Shown here: in pieces, positions 22,804 through 36,541 of the stretch
How positions within the stretch are numbered: the stretch's first letter is position 1
Layout: every line of letters begins with the position of its first letter
Assembly (NCBI GenBank): GCA_005656395.1
Contig: SRSI01000060.1
Location: 372,001 to 436,000, forward strand
Direction: 5' to 3'
DNA length: 64,000 nucleotides
From: Strongyloides papillosus
Lineage: Eukaryota; Nematoda; Chromadorea; Rhabditida; Strongyloididae
Notes under the pieces: model-generated
Database searches by the model: none
Told to the model about the DNA's origin: nothing
What the model saw: the letters and a program-made list of their open reading frames with translations, nothing else
Program-made: the position numbers and the translations under genes

Positions 22804-24535
22804 CTACATGCCATCAAACAATTCATAGTAATCAGGAATTTTATTATTTTGACCAATAGCAAATTTTAATATTTCATTACCGTTAGATGTAACTGGTGAA
22901 GTGAAATGATGTTGAACTAAGTCATATAAACTATAATGTACAATTTGATTTGTACCTAAAAACTGATATCCCTGATTTATCCTTTCAACCAAAAAGTGTT
23001 TGTATTTACCATTACCAAAGGAATATGATACTGTATATCCCCATATACGTTCAGATACCCGAACTAAAAATGAACCCCATTTCGTTTTATTTAACAATTT
23101 TTCTGCTGTCTCACGAGAAATGATACCATGAAACCAAACAGCTGGACGTTTTGTTAATGGATCAATCACAGTACTATTTGGAATTTCTTTTTCTTTAAAC
23201 CATTTTATTATTGCATTCCTACTTTCTGGTTTTGGTGGACGGGGTATCTTTTTAATAGCTTCTCTAAATGTCATATTTTTATCAAAACCATTTACAATGT
23301 TTAGTAATGGTGAAGATGTTCTTAATTCTTGTTTTCTGTGTGCTTCACGAGCTTTAATTGCTATTTCTTTCATCCTTTGTCCTGTTTGTTTTATATTATT
23401 ATCCTGATCATCAGATTCTTTTAAATGTTTCTCACTATCAGAAAATGAATCATTTCTTAACACTTCTCTATCTTGTTTTAATTTTTCAAACAGAACATTT
23501 TGGCGATTATTTATTTCTGGATCAAAAATACTAAGCTTTGCTTTGGCATTTGCAACAATCGAATTGGTATTAACAACAGGTAATTTACCATTTGACACTG
23601 GAAATGATTGTGACATATTTTGCGGCGTAATAGTCGGCGTAGTATTTATGGCATTAGAATGCCCATTTTGATAAGGTAAATTTTCAAATTGGTTAAGCAG
23701 ATCTTTTACACCAATTGGATTTTGCTCTGGTAATACATCGGGCTTTGTGTTACTTTCTGGAACTGGGATTATCACTTTATTATTTTGTATTGATTGGATT
23801 ATATCACTATTGTTTGAGTTAACTTTTGTACCTATATGTATATTATTATCATACAATAAAGATTGCGATTGCTTATTATTATTCTCAAAAGCTAATTTTG
23901 CAGCTGCGACTTTTCCGTTGACATTGGGTAGGTTAAATAATAATTGTGCAGCCGGTTGAAGAGAAAATTGGTTTTGTGGATTATACTCTTTTACAAATTC
24001 GGGACCTATCTCCATTTCACCTAATTGTCTCTTTAACTGTTCTTCATTTAAATTTTCACTCTCATTGTTGTTAAATTTTAAGAGTTTATCAAACATCAAT
24101 TCTTTCTCATGAATATTTATATCATTATCTCGATGATATTCACTATCATGTAACTTTTTTTCTGGTTCATCTTCACCAAATATATATGTATAAACATCTC
24201 CATCCTCCCTATTCTTCCATTGGACTCTTTTTGATGGTGGATCTTTCTTAATTACACCTTCTCTAATCAATTTCTCATACAATAATTCATTTTCATTATA
24301 TCTACGTACTTGTTCTTCTCTCATTTGCTTGAATAATCTTTGTTTATCTATATCATCAAGACCAGCCAACAATTCAGGCTCTACATACATCTGAAAAAAA
24401 ACAAATTTTTTATAATTAAAAATGTTAAGGAAAAATTATTAAATTTGTTAATAAGAATTTCGTTGTAAAATTGGAATGATTGAATGAAGTTGTGTTACTT
24501 ACTTTATCTAAAATATCTTGAAGCACCCCCATCAT
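22804..24535 (-). CDS. SH2 domain protein, SH2D4A/B-like adaptor
   Basis: Two exons: 24535-24503 (11 codons, MMGVLQDILDK) and 24390-22804, separated by a 112-bp intron; total 539 residues. The joined N-terminus (LQDILDK then MYVEPELLAGL.....MREEQVRR) matches the start of vertebrate SH2D4A/B, which supports the tiny first exon. The middle about 350 residues are Asn/Gln/Lys-rich and low-complexity, with a Pro-rich PRPPKP stretch before the SH2 domain. The SH2 domain covers about residues 430-525: WFHGIISRE, then FLVRVSER with the phosphotyrosine-binding Arg intact, and it closes with PDYYELF as in SH2D4. It lacks a kinase domain, so it is an adaptor that would bind phosphotyrosine proteins in the cytoplasm. 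Confidence 0.88.
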
Positions 24536-25018
24536 TTTTTTTATAGTTCAGAGAAGAAGTACTGAAATTCAGGGGAAATTACAGTTAAAATTTGTAATTT
24601 TAGTATTAATGTTGGTCAGTTATGACCACTATTCAGCATAATCTCGAGTTCTGGTGATTTTCGTATGTATGTGTTGATGACAACAATGATTATGTCTCGT
24701 TGGTGATATATATGCTGGTAGTATATGGCGACCAACAGACACACTTGCTCAATCGTTATCTATCTTTTATTCTTATAAACCCAATAGTTAAATGGATATA
24801 TTTTAAGAGATACACTAGTATTCAAATTTAATAAAGAAATGAATATTCCTTCTGAAAGTATATAAAATTAACATTTTAATGTTGTTGTTAGAAATTATAA
24901 TTATTATTATAAAAAAATAAAAGAGAAATAAATGATAAATTGATATAATAATAGTTAAAGAAAAATTTTTGCCTATCTAAAATAAGTTATAATCATTTTG
25001 AATACTTTTATGCAGACA

Positions 25019-25037
25019 AATATATATATATATATAT
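25019..25037. repeat. (AT)n microsatellite
   Basis: A pure alternating TA run of about 18 bases. Confidence 0.8.
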
Positions 25038-27496
25038 CTTGCTTGTCATTAAAAAATTACCTTACACCTATGTGTAACAACAATCAACTAAACAGTTTTA
25101 TAAATTCTTTTAAGAAACCAGTGTTATTTATATATTAGATATACAAATTTTTACGCTTTATATGTTCATTATATCTTTTACCAATCATAATACATATAAT
25201 GCAAACAAATTTAAATAATATGCTATTAAGGGTACACTTGAAGTATCTTTATAAGAAATATTTTCACGAATATGCAAGAAATTAAATTAAGCAATTAACT
25301 TTGTGGATTGGAAAAATTATTCTATAACTTTAATGTTAATTAATATAAACATATAAATTGATAAAGAAGTTGCACTTTAAAATAAGAAAGACATCATCAC
25401 AATTTTTCTTCCATAAATTTATGCACCTATGATAATATAGTAATAGTAGTAAATTTAGGAAAATATTACAAAAGGTAGTAAATGTTAAAATATCTCTACT
25501 AAAATGATTTTAGAATATTAAATTATTCAAAGTTTCTATTAAAGTGTAAGATAGAAAAATAATGTCATATATATTTATATATATACTAACAATAATAAAG
25601 TAAATTGTCTTGATTATATTTGTTGACTCTTTACCTTGTTAACTCAAATGATCACTAATAAGTTAACAATAGTATAAACGTTGTACACGTAAATGTATAT
25701 GTATATATATATATTAATTGCGAAGCTGAAATTATAAAAATAAACATTATATTCTTAAGACATATAAATACGTAGATATTATGAAAAAGGATATAATAAA
25801 ATAACTTTTAATATAATAATATTAACATTAAAATGTTTAGTCACCATATTTTGCCATCTTTAAATCATTAACTAATGCAATTTTACTAGCTGTTCGTTAT
25901 ATAACATTATACACACTGCAACAAAACATTAATTTTCACCATTTTCCTGTTAAAAATTAAACGTAGGTTTTTGACAATAACATCTGTTCTTAAAAATATT
26001 GATATTTAAAAAAAATTTAAATATTTTATACAAACTATTTAAAAGAGTCGCTTAAATATTATTATAGCACATAGTCAACTACATTTATATTGAAACAGCA
26101 TCTTAAACCATAAAAAAATAGTTAGAACTAATCAAAAAGATAATATTTCAAAGAATTTGTACAAACATAAAAAAATATTACAAAATTCTTTAAAATTTTG
26201 TAAGATTAAACATAAACAAATATAATACTCCTTTTTCTCAAAATATAACATAATAGAGTAATTCTAAAATTTTGTAAAATATGTTACAATAGTATTAGTC
26301 TTTAATCTGTTAAATGAAATAGAAAGTAATGTTATTTGAAGAAATGGTCAAAAACAAGATTTTGACATATATATTGTAAAAAAAATAATATATTACTACA
26401 GGGTATTTTGTGTTAAGTGAAATCATTTTAAAATATAGTATTGAATAAAAATTTTGTTTATAAAGACAAAAAAGACAATAAAATTTTTACTCTCCTATTG
26501 TGCTCTCTTTCTAATTTTATTTTTGTGAAAGATAATAGCTAGCTAGTATCAAAAATAAAAAAAAGTGTAGATAACATTTCATAGGTGTATTATATATGTA
26601 TAAAATGACATTCAAAAATATTCATTTTTTTCATAAATCGCATTTTAAAAATATAATGTTTAAAATCCTTATTAAATGGAAAAAAATATATGGAAATTTA
26701 TGTTATTTAAAGTTTAGGTCTTTAAACAAAAATCGAATGAAATTGTAATGAACTATATATATAAATTTTTGTTGGTAACTTAACCTTCAAATTTTATAGG
26801 AAAACGCAATTATGATATTTATGTCTTTAAATGATGACATATACATGTTTATGCATACACAATCATCTTGATACACACTGTAATCAAAAATTTAAAGGTA
26901 AATGTTTGTAATTAGACTAATTTTTTCTCAATTTTATTAATTCTTCTATTTACTGGGAAAAAGATAAATAGAGGTTAAAAATATAATTCATAATTTTTTC
27001 TACATTTTGAAATTTTATATAAAGAAAAATTGAATAATGTAATATTTTTTTATCACTTAGTAAATAAATAAAATAAAAATATTTGCTGAAATGATGAAAT
27101 TGCTTGTTATAATGAGCTTTATAAATATCTTAAGGTGTTATTTATATAAAAATAAGTGCAATTGAAATGCATATTGAGTCCAGATAAAAATTGATTAATA
27201 CCTTTTTATAAATAATATTTTATAATAAAAGCAATTGTACAAACATGAATTAACTTGATTTTTATCATACAATTTTTTAAGCATATTATAGCTAAAAATT
27301 TTTATTAACCACATATAATTTAATTGATAAATGAGAAAATATACAATTTTAAGTGGTCATCATCAAATAATTCTTTGAAGAGAAACAAAATGAGTTATGT
27401 ATAGAATAGAAAAAAATATATATATTGTATAAAATAAAATAGATAGTATATTCTTTTCTACCTATATTATATTAGAATTTTTTTTGCCTAAAAGAG

Positions 27497-27516
27497 TATA
27501 TATATATATATATATA
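27497..27516. repeat. (AT)n microsatellite
   Basis: A pure alternating TA run of about 20 bases just downstream of the 3' end of the minus-strand gene. Confidence 0.8.
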
Positions 27517-27576
27517 ACAAATGTAGATATATACATTTTTAGTTAAAGGACGTGTATTTATTTTATTTCATAGTTA

Positions 27577-29316
27577 TTACATTATCGTACAGCATCTATT
27601 ATCATGTTCTGTAGATGGAGTGATTTTTTGTATATTAAATTGCCTTTGTCTAAAAAGCCATTGCATTCTATTCCAGAGTGATGTTGGGATAGTAGATTGA
27701 ATTATACTATGTTTCTTCTAAAAATAGAATACAGATATATAATATTCAATAAAAAAGACTTTGAAAAATTAAATAAAAAACATACATTACAATCAGGATT
27801 TTGAAAAGTCGTTTCATCATACTCCCAACCTTCAATATAATCTACTTGTATATTCTAAAGTGGTTTATTATTAAATTGAGGTATTGTAATAAAACTCACT
27901 TCATTATTATGATAAATAAAATTTGGATTAATCATTTTTGTTCCTGTATGTCCATCATGAATATCATATGTCGTCATATGATTATGAATATTAAGGAAAT
28001 TATTATCATACTGAGGGTAACCGTATTTCTATATAAAAAGATATTTTTAAAAAGTAGAAATAATTAGATACAATCTTACAGTTATAACAGGCTTAAATTT
28101 TAAATCTTCAATCTCTTCCAACTCTGATTGTAGACTTTTTTGTTCATATGCTGGGTTATTTTTCATCTTTTGATGTTGATATGGTAAATTATTTATTCTT
28201 TCAACCATTGTCTCTTCATTAAACGAATTCTCCATTTTTAAACCATTGATTTCTTTTTCTAAAAGTCTTATGTCTTTTGATCTAATTTTATTAAAATGTG
28301 CCGCTTCATCAAGGCATTCAAGTGTATTGACATCAACCCTCTCATATGTCGATGATTTCATCACCTTTTGTTTTATGGATTCATCCTTTGTGTTCAAAAG
28401 CCCATCATTATTTTTTATTTCACCATCTTTTTTAATACACTCATCGTTAACTTCATCATTATTATTTTTAGTATTAACGCCTGTCTCAATATCTTTATGA
28501 TTATTTAATGTTTTATCGTGAATTGACTTCATATTATGCTTAAAAAAATAAATTTGTTATATCAAAGAAAAAAATCAAAAAACATACCAAAACTTCATTC
28601 CATAAATTTAATTGTTCTGGTGACAATGAAGGACATGAATTACATATTAATTTTGTCTCCTCTTTAATTGATAATTCTCCGTCATTTTGTAAGATTGAAT
28701 TCTTGCGACTGGAATAAAGTAAATAATTAAGAGACTTAGAGATGGATGATTTTTTTGGAAGATTAGATTTATTAGATTTTTGTGAACAAATCATATTAAA
28801 CGCTTCATTTGCCTTTCTATATTGAGCCTTTATTGTGAAATTTTTTTTGTTTTTGTATTTATTGTTATATCTTTTCTTCCTTTTCATTGAATTAACTGAT
28901 CCAGTTGATTGAGATGATGTTGTTGAAAAATTCTCACGATATGGACGAGAATATGCATTATGGTAAGTGGAAATAAATCCATTGTTATTTTGATAATTTA
29001 AATTACAACCATTACTGTTAGGAATGTTATATGGAGATGGATTGTATTCATGATTAAATGAATATACCATTTCATTAAATGGTTGATTGATGTAGAATGT
29101 TGATGTTAAATAATCATGCGTTTTTGAATTTTTTTCAACTGATGTTGGAACAAATTCTTTAGCTTTTACCCATTCATCAGGTTCGATTTTTTTAAAGTGC
29201 TTTGCCTTCTCCTTTATCTCTTCTTTCTTTAAAACAGTATAATAATCTTCAGGCAGTTTATCTTCAGCATCAAATGCTAATCTTGCTATAATTGGTACAT
29301 CAACAGGTGATTCCAT
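27577..29316 (-). CDS. Unrecognised Asn/Lys-rich protein with CAAX-like C-terminus, five exons
   Basis: I do not recognise the family. Exons 29316-28588, 28538-28080, 28028-27900, 27854-27786 and 27717-27577 all join in phase 0 and give 508 residues. The N-terminus has a Lys/Glu-rich helical stretch and EWVKAKEFVPTS, which loosely resembles a PAM2 (poly(A)-binding-protein) motif. A Tyr/Asn/Ser-rich disordered region, a basic KRKKRYNNKYKNKK cluster that could be a nuclear signal, and an acidic helical exon 2 follow. The last exon contains WNRMQWLFRQRQ, an amphipathic basic helix, and ends DNRCCTIM. The final four residues, CTIM, have CAAX shape with a second Cys before it, as in farnesylated and palmitoylated proteins. 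The last exons are short and were found by splice-site continuity; the consistent phase and clean GT/AG sites support them. Confidence 0.7.
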
Positions 29317-30186
29317 AATTTTAATAGTTGATCAAAATTCTGAAAAAATTATTAAACAGTATAATTTGAATATTCAAAAAAAAACTACTAAAAACTGTGG
29401 AAAAATAAAAAGTTATTTAAATACATTAACAGACATTATTAATAGTAATTATTACTTAAATTTATACCAAGTCATTAAATTTATCGGCCTTTTCATTTAC
29501 TAAAATGTTAATGAGATTGTAGATATAATATATTTATAGGTTTTATAAGATATATGATCATATTGAGGGAGGAAAGAATATGAATGAATAAGAAAACAAT
29601 AACTCTGGCAATTAAACCATATCATCAAATATCTAAAGCAGTGTTTTTATATCAAAATTTTAAAACATTCCATTGACAGAGATAGTTGGCAGACAACTTT
29701 AACATATCCTTTTTGTGTAATTTTCAATAAATAAGTTAAAATTAAGTTAAAAATATTTTGAACTTGAACGGGAAGAAATCATCGTGGTTGATTACATACA
29801 CTAAAACGAATAATATATTCATATTATCTTATCATCAATAATTATCTTGGCATAAATTTTAAAAATTTAAATAACGAAAGGAAAGAAATATTATTTTCTC
29901 TTATTCAATAATATTTAAAGCATATTCACAATATAAATATACTAATATTTGTACGTTGATTGATAAAGTATTACTTTTCAGTATTATCTTTGTAACGTTA
30001 TTTTGATAAATAACTTTATTTGTACTATTTTTTCATCTTTTTTAAAACTAAAAATATATAAATATTCATCATAATCTTGTTATATTTTTATATCCGTACT
30101 GATTGGTGATCTCATTAAAAATAGTATATATAATTATATATCAAATAATCATCAACTTAATTGATTAGATATTTTTATTATTTTTA
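29317..30186. other. Divergent intergenic region
   Basis: The flanking genes are transcribed away from each other, so this 0.87 kb should contain both promoters. AT-rich; no coding potential and no recognisable regulatory motif beyond AT tracts. Confidence 0.5.
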
Positions 30187-33100
30187 ATGGAACCAATAAA
30201 AGAGGATGATGAAGAGATTGAAAATAAAGAAAAGCGCAACTCAGGATTTACTGACGTTTTAGAAGTATTAGAAGAATGTATATCTGATATAGATAAAAGT
30301 ATCCAAGAAGCACAAGGTTCTTGTTATATTAATCGTAATCAACGAACTGTTTATATTTATAATTATGATGGAATTGTGCCATTTGTCATCACTCCAGGGT
30401 CAGAGAATTGTCAATTGATATGTATTGATACAATAAGATACCCAGAGTTATGTTCAGAAATAAGTGTTGGAGATGTTTTGATAAGTGCTGAGGATAGGTA
30501 TCGTAAATTATTTCTTCAACATTTTAATTATCCTTTTTTTAGATTATTTCCAGGTTTAACGAGAAATGAAGCATTTTTAATTCTTGATGAATTATTTACA
30601 TTTTATGATTATATTTCAATTTCTATTATCTCACCACATTTGATACCCGTTAATTTATCAGACCTTTTGAATGATATTAAATTTTTAAGTCTTCATCATA
30701 TTATAAGAACAAATATATATTTTAACAATGTACCTTGTATGTTATTAATGTTATATGTGAGAAAATTTAATTATATGCTTTAGATACAACAAAAGAACTT
30801 AATAAAGATGAAGTGGCTGGAGAATATTATAATCATGTTTCATATGAAGATTTTATGTTTTTAGTTAAAAATAATATGCTTCTCGAGTATGGAGAATATA
30901 AAGGTATGTTTATATAAATATAACATAAAACATTTGTCGTTTTTATTGTTTCTAATACATGTGCCATAATAATCATGAATACTTGTTTGCATTTGTTTGC
31001 TTTTCCCATATTTGTTGACAACAAAGATACCTATCAATTGTAGGTTGATATTAATAAAAATGTCAATCATTAGCGATAATGTATCACATTTAATATTAAA
31101 AAAGTGTTACAAGTTTTTTATTATAGTATTATTTTTTTTCCAGTTTATATATACAAAAGAGATTATAATAAATTTATGATGTTTTTTATGACGGCTATTT
31201 TTATATACCTAAAATCATTTTAAGATAAGCTTTAAATCAAACTAATACATGATAGGTAAAGCTTTAATTATTTTATATAACAATAGTATACTTTTGTATT
31301 AGTAAACACTTTATAAAAATATTATACATTACTCATAATTATATACATTATAATCATATTTATTTTTAAAATATAATTTACTTATTTTATATCTCAAGGA
31401 ACATGCATCTTTACTTTCCTTTCCCATCTACTATTACTTTCTTTCTATATTAATCCATTTTAAAAATAATCAAGACAAATCAGCTTTCTCTCTCCCTTAC
31501 ACTCCACAATCATATAAACAAAGCATTCTACTAAAGAATATATATATAAAACATGTAGAATACAATAGCGATAGTATTTAGTAATACACAAATTCTATCT
31601 GAGTAGGGCAAAAATAAACCTCTTCCATCTTTAAATTGTAATATGTTGTTATTGGTTATGGCGAACATTTTTATATGATGATGCGAATGTCATTGTAATC
31701 TATTGACTCTTCTCGTGTATAATCATTCATGTATATTACTATATATTAGTCAATTTTATAAAAATATTCAATATTATGATAATTAGAAAACAATAAGATA
31801 GAAACATGTAAATGATCTATTTAACACCATCCTCACTTTCAATGTCATTAACTATTTAATACTATTGTTGATTTTAAGAAATGTTAATACATTCCCATCA
31901 CGATATGATCAATTTAAGGAAACCTTTTTACGCTTTTTTACATAATAATATTAAACTTTATATTTAGGAGGAGGACTACCTCTTGACAACCATGAGAATA
32001 TACAAGTATCATATATATATAATTAATCTTTTTATTTGCTTATAATTTTTAAATTAAATTTATTTATATAAAAGTAAAAAAGATACACTATCAAAACTTA
32101 ATATCGTTCTAAAAACCGCGCGTATTCGATCTCTTTTATTCTTTCACACTCTTCTTTATTATTTTTTTTTATAAATATACCTCATTTGAATATATTTTTG
32201 AGTAATCGATTCATTCATTATTTAAATAAATTTTTGTAAAACCTACTTAATTTACAAGTGCGTTTTTATATAATATACATTCATTCAAAATTCCAACATA
32301 AAGTTTTTTATTTTATTATCTAATAAATATATAAAAAATAAAAAACAAACTATAATATTATGTGAGAATATCAAATAAAATAGGAGTGATTTTTTATTTT
32401 ATTATATTTTAGTTTTCTTTGTATGATTTTATAATAATAATAATACACAACCACACAGATAAAAATTTTATTTCACATTATAAGCAATTATTTTATAGAT
32501 GATAAGGGGGTCTATTTAACATTCTATGGTAGTAATACATTCATTCTTAAAATAGTTAAAATTAAGAAAATTTACATATATGTATTTGTAAAGTATAAAA
32601 ACCAAAATACACTAAAATTAGTTTCACTTATCGTCAACTGAAGACATAAATATACTTTAATGACAAATTTGAAATATTAGTCATAATAAATATACCATTT
32701 TTTTAAATATAAATGATACTTTTTTGATACCTTTTTAAATAAATGTATAAATATTATTAATAATTTTTTATAGGCCATTTGTACGGTACACCCGTTCCAA
32801 GAAATGCAAATATGATTAGCGACAGTCGTGGTCCATTACCTCCCAATTGGGAAATAGCTTATTCAGATGCTGGAGAACGATATTTTGTAGAGTAAGTTTT
32901 TATTAAATAAACTTTAAATAGTTAACTTCAAATTATATCTAGTCATAACACAGGGACAACACAATGGAACGATCCAAGAGATGAAATTTTGCCTCCCGGA
33001 TGGGAAAGGGTTGATGATGAGGTTCATGGAACATTTTATGTTGAGTAAGTCTTTTCCTCCATTTTACATAATTTTTTTTATCATAATATATACATATATT

Positions 33101-36100
33101 GTATATATGTACATACTTCTTTATATCTCCTTCTCAAAGGATGTACTTATTTGAAAAAATTTTTAGTGCTGATTACTATTGGCATTATTTATCAGTCAAA
33201 GTTGTTGTCCTTTACTATCCCAAAATGCTTTTTAGAATATTTTATAATAAACAGACAAATTTGCCCTTTTCTATAAGTTAATAAATGAATTGTCCTTTAT
33301 CAAAGATCTATCAATGTTTACGTATTTGTCTAACTTTTTAAATTAATCTCAAAATTCATTTATTATATAGAAAAATTAATAGTTATGCATAAAAAAGTGA
33401 GATAGGAAATTAGGTGAATTTAGTAGTATTATAGAGGTTAATAAAATTTTCTTTACTCAATATTTATATGTTTATACTATAGGATTTTTATTTAGTTTAT
33501 TGGTATAAAAGCTCCATAAATCTTATTAAATTTGTTATTCTCTTTCAACATAATGTTTCATTTATTTTTATATCCTCCTCATTTAAATGAAAATTTTAGA
33601 TATATTTAACAAAAAGATATTTTGTTAGCTTTATAATTCATCAAGAATTATCTTGATGATTAAATTTTTATTGCTCCAATTAAATTAAATTATCGCACTT
33701 TTTAACTAACAAAGCTGTTAGTCATCTTTTTTTTCCAGAAAAATATTTCTTTTTAAATTAACTTATAAATTCGTTTTTTCTGTTTAAAATATATGCATAT
33801 TGTAGCATTTATATTATATATAACTAAATTGACTATAAAAAGTTTCAGTTTTGTAATGAAGATATTTCTTTAAGACATTATAATATTTTATTTTTAATAA
33901 CCTATATGTACATCCAAAAAATAATTTTTTTTACTAATACTTTTAAAAAATAAAAAAAAGTTATTAAATATGCCAAACAAGTTATTCGAAGAAATTATTT
34001 TTTTTAGTCACAACACAAAAACAACTCAATATAACAAGCCGTCATATCAACAATTAGAGAGACAGGATGATTTCAGTAATGCTAAAGAATATACTTCTGA
34101 AAATTATGCATATAATGGTGAATCATCTAATGTTGGTGTATATCAGAAAGAGGTGAAAAAATTAAATGAAGTACCTGGTTATGGACTTATTGGTACCCAT
34201 CCAACAAAAGCCATCTATACTTCTAATACAATCTCAACTAACGTTATTAATGATCCATCAATATTATTTCCTAAAAGTCCAATTCACATGAATAACCATG
34301 ATATTGATAAAACGTTTGGAAATTTCAAAATTGATGAAAGAGATAATTTTAATTCTTCATCACAATATGAATTTACTAGATATGTATCAAAATTAAAAGG
34401 CCAAATACTTCAAACATCTATTGTTAAAGGTCCCAAAGGATTAGGTTTTACTTTGATTGGTAATGATGGAAGTTGCGATAGGGAGGAATTTATTCAAATT
34501 AAAGGTATTATTCCCAATAGTCCTGCAGAGATAGATGGTGTTTTAAAGTCAGCTGATGTTCTAGTATCCGTTAATAAACAATTAATGCTTGGAGCAACAC
34601 AGGAGGAAGCTTGTGAAATTTTTAGAAATATTCCTGTTGGAGAAACTGTATATATAGAAGTTTGTAGAGGATATCCACTATTAATACCCCTTAATAATAA
34701 AGTTGTCACCGAAAACATTTATGCGTCATCTTCATCACTAAAGCAACAATACAATTATTTTTCAGTTACAGCTAAAAAAACAAATCAAGGTTTTGGTTTT
34801 ACCTTAGGTGATAGTATTGGTGGTCACCAAATAAAATCAATTGTACAACCATTACAATGTCAAAATTTACAAGAAAAAGATATTATCTTAGAAATTGATA
34901 ATATAAAAATTCATAATTTAAGTCATGAAGAAGTTATACATATTTTACATCAATATCCAGTAAATAGTATAGTAGCATTACTTATCAAAAGACTATCAAT
35001 AAGACATCGATCTAAAACACCAACTGCTGGTTTTAGATATGGTGAAAATTATCAAAAGAATAATGTAATTACAAATTCTCGATCAAAAACACCAGCTCCA
35101 AAGAGTAGTACGATAAGTGGAAGAAGAAATGATAGAAGTATCATTGGCATACAAAGTAATAATTTTTATAATAGTGTAAGAAATGAGAACTTTAACCGTC
35201 TTAAACAATCAAATACTACGCTAGATTTCACTAATGTTCCTACATATGTCCCAATAAATTATAATGGAGATTCCAAAAAAATTGTTGTTAATCTCATAAA
35301 GAAGCATAATGGTTTTGGATTTCGATTGTATGGTGGTGCAGAGGCTAACACAGATTTATCAGTACGTGAAATAATACGTGGTGAGGCAGCAGATTTGGAT
35401 GGTCGCTTAAAAGTTGGTGATAAAATCATCGAAATAGATAATGTTTCAGTTATTGGTTTTACACATGAAAAAGCTCTTGAACTTATTAAAAAAAGTTTTG
35501 AGAATGGTCATATAAAGTTGGTTGTAGAAAGACCATCTGAAAATATTGGTAATGGAATATTGCCGAGATCTGCATCTTTACCACTAGGCCAACATATCCC
35601 ACCAAATCCAACTTTACCATATGATGTTATTTTGACAAAAAGAGATGAAGAAGATTTTGGTTGTGTCATAATTTCATTAAAAGAACGCAATGGTAGCTAT
35701 ATTGGAAATGTTTTGCCAAATACTCCGGCATATAGAAATGGAAGGATAAGGATAGGTGATAATGTTATAGCAGTCAATGGTGTTCCTACCACAAATTTAA
35801 CACATCTGCAAGTTATTAGTCTTATTAAAAATTCTGGCCACCAAGTAAGATTAACAATAGACCCAACAGGCTTTCTTGTAATTGATAGAAATGCAAAATA
35901 TAATGATATTTTGGAATATGCACAACATCTTAGAAATGATTACGATACTAATAAATATAACAACGATAATAATTCAATTCCAACTTATGAAAGACAATAT
36001 AATCCAAGAACAATTAATATGGATAATTTTAATGTTAATGACGAGAGAAAGAGTTATTTAATTAAAAAACAAACTGAAGGAATATACGGTCAAGGTACAA

Positions 36101-36453
36101 TATATCAAAGAGGTACACCACTTTATTCTGCTTCTGGTACGCATTATAACCCTCTCCCATCGATGGATAAATCAAGTGCCGCAGAATCTTTGATATCAAT
36201 ACGCCTTGTTAAGGGTAACAGAGGATTTGGATTCTCAATTCGTGGTGGTTGGGAATTTGGTAAGATGCCTCTTTTTGTTCTACGAATTGCAGATGATGGT
36301 CCAGCTGCATTGGATGGTCGACTTAGATTAAGTGATCAAATTATTGAAATAAATGGTATTTCAACAAAAGAAATGACACATAAACGTGCTATTGAACTTA
36401 TATTGCAAAATCCAGAAGTAACTTTGCTTGTTAGCAGAAAAGTTTACACCTAA
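30187..36453 (+). CDS. magi-1: MAGI homologue: PDZ0, guanylate-kinase-like, 2 WW and 5 PDZ domains
   Basis: Six exons, 30187-30497, 30543-30736, 30784-30903, 32774-32891, 32943-33044 and 34008-36453, add to 1096 residues with an unbroken frame. A degenerate PDZ0 (SVGDVLISAED .. GLTRNEAF) comes first, then a shortened guanylate-kinase-like part. In that part NNVPYTTKEL and GEYYNHVSYEDF match MAGI GuK strands, but there is no P-loop, as expected for MAGI. Two WW domains (LPPNWE..DHNTGTTQW and LPPGWE..DHNTKTTQY) lie at about residues 223-295. PDZ domains begin at about 410, 530, 704, 819 and 1010, with GLGF, GFGF, GFGF, FGC (degenerate) and GFGF loops. MAGI proteins scaffold receptors, channels and adhesion molecules at junctions and synapses. 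Introns 3 and 5 are 1870 and 963 bp, unusually long here. The ATG at 33970 lies in the last intron and is not a start. Intron 1 is 45 nt, in frame and stop-free. Confidence 0.93.
30904..32773 (+). other. Long MAGI intron (1870 bp)
   Basis: Bounded by a GTATGT donor at 30904 and a TTTTTATAG acceptor ending at 32773. It separates the guanylate-kinase part from the first WW domain. AT-rich; no nested gene recognised. In an AT-rich genome of short introns this length suggests regulatory content or an internal promoter, which is speculation. Confidence 0.7.
33045..34007 (+). other. MAGI intron between the WW2 halves (963 bp)
   Basis: The donor GTAAGT is at 33045 and the acceptor TTTTTAG ends at 34007. 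The Asp codon of the second WW domain is split across it (GA|T), in the same phase as the preceding intron inside WW1. No nested gene is seen. Confidence 0.75.
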
Positions 36454-36541
36454 TAATTTACCATTACTTATATTTTTATTATTTTATTATATAGTATTTG
36501 CTCATCTAAAAAATTAAAAAGTGTATTTTTTTTAAAATTAA

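Larger units (their letters stand above)
24536..27576. other. 3-kb intergenic region, no gene seen
   Basis: The first 250 bases (24540-24790) are less AT-rich than the rest and probably hold the promoter and 5' UTR of the SH2D4-like gene. The remainder is AT-rich with homopolymers and AT microsatellites. No exon-like segment was recognised. Confidence 0.5.

Noticed and set aside
33970..34007. ATG at 33970 as start of a separate multi-PDZ gene
   Set aside because: The segment before 34008 is the end of an intron; the upstream exon (32943-33044) joins at 34008 in phase and completes the second WW domain.
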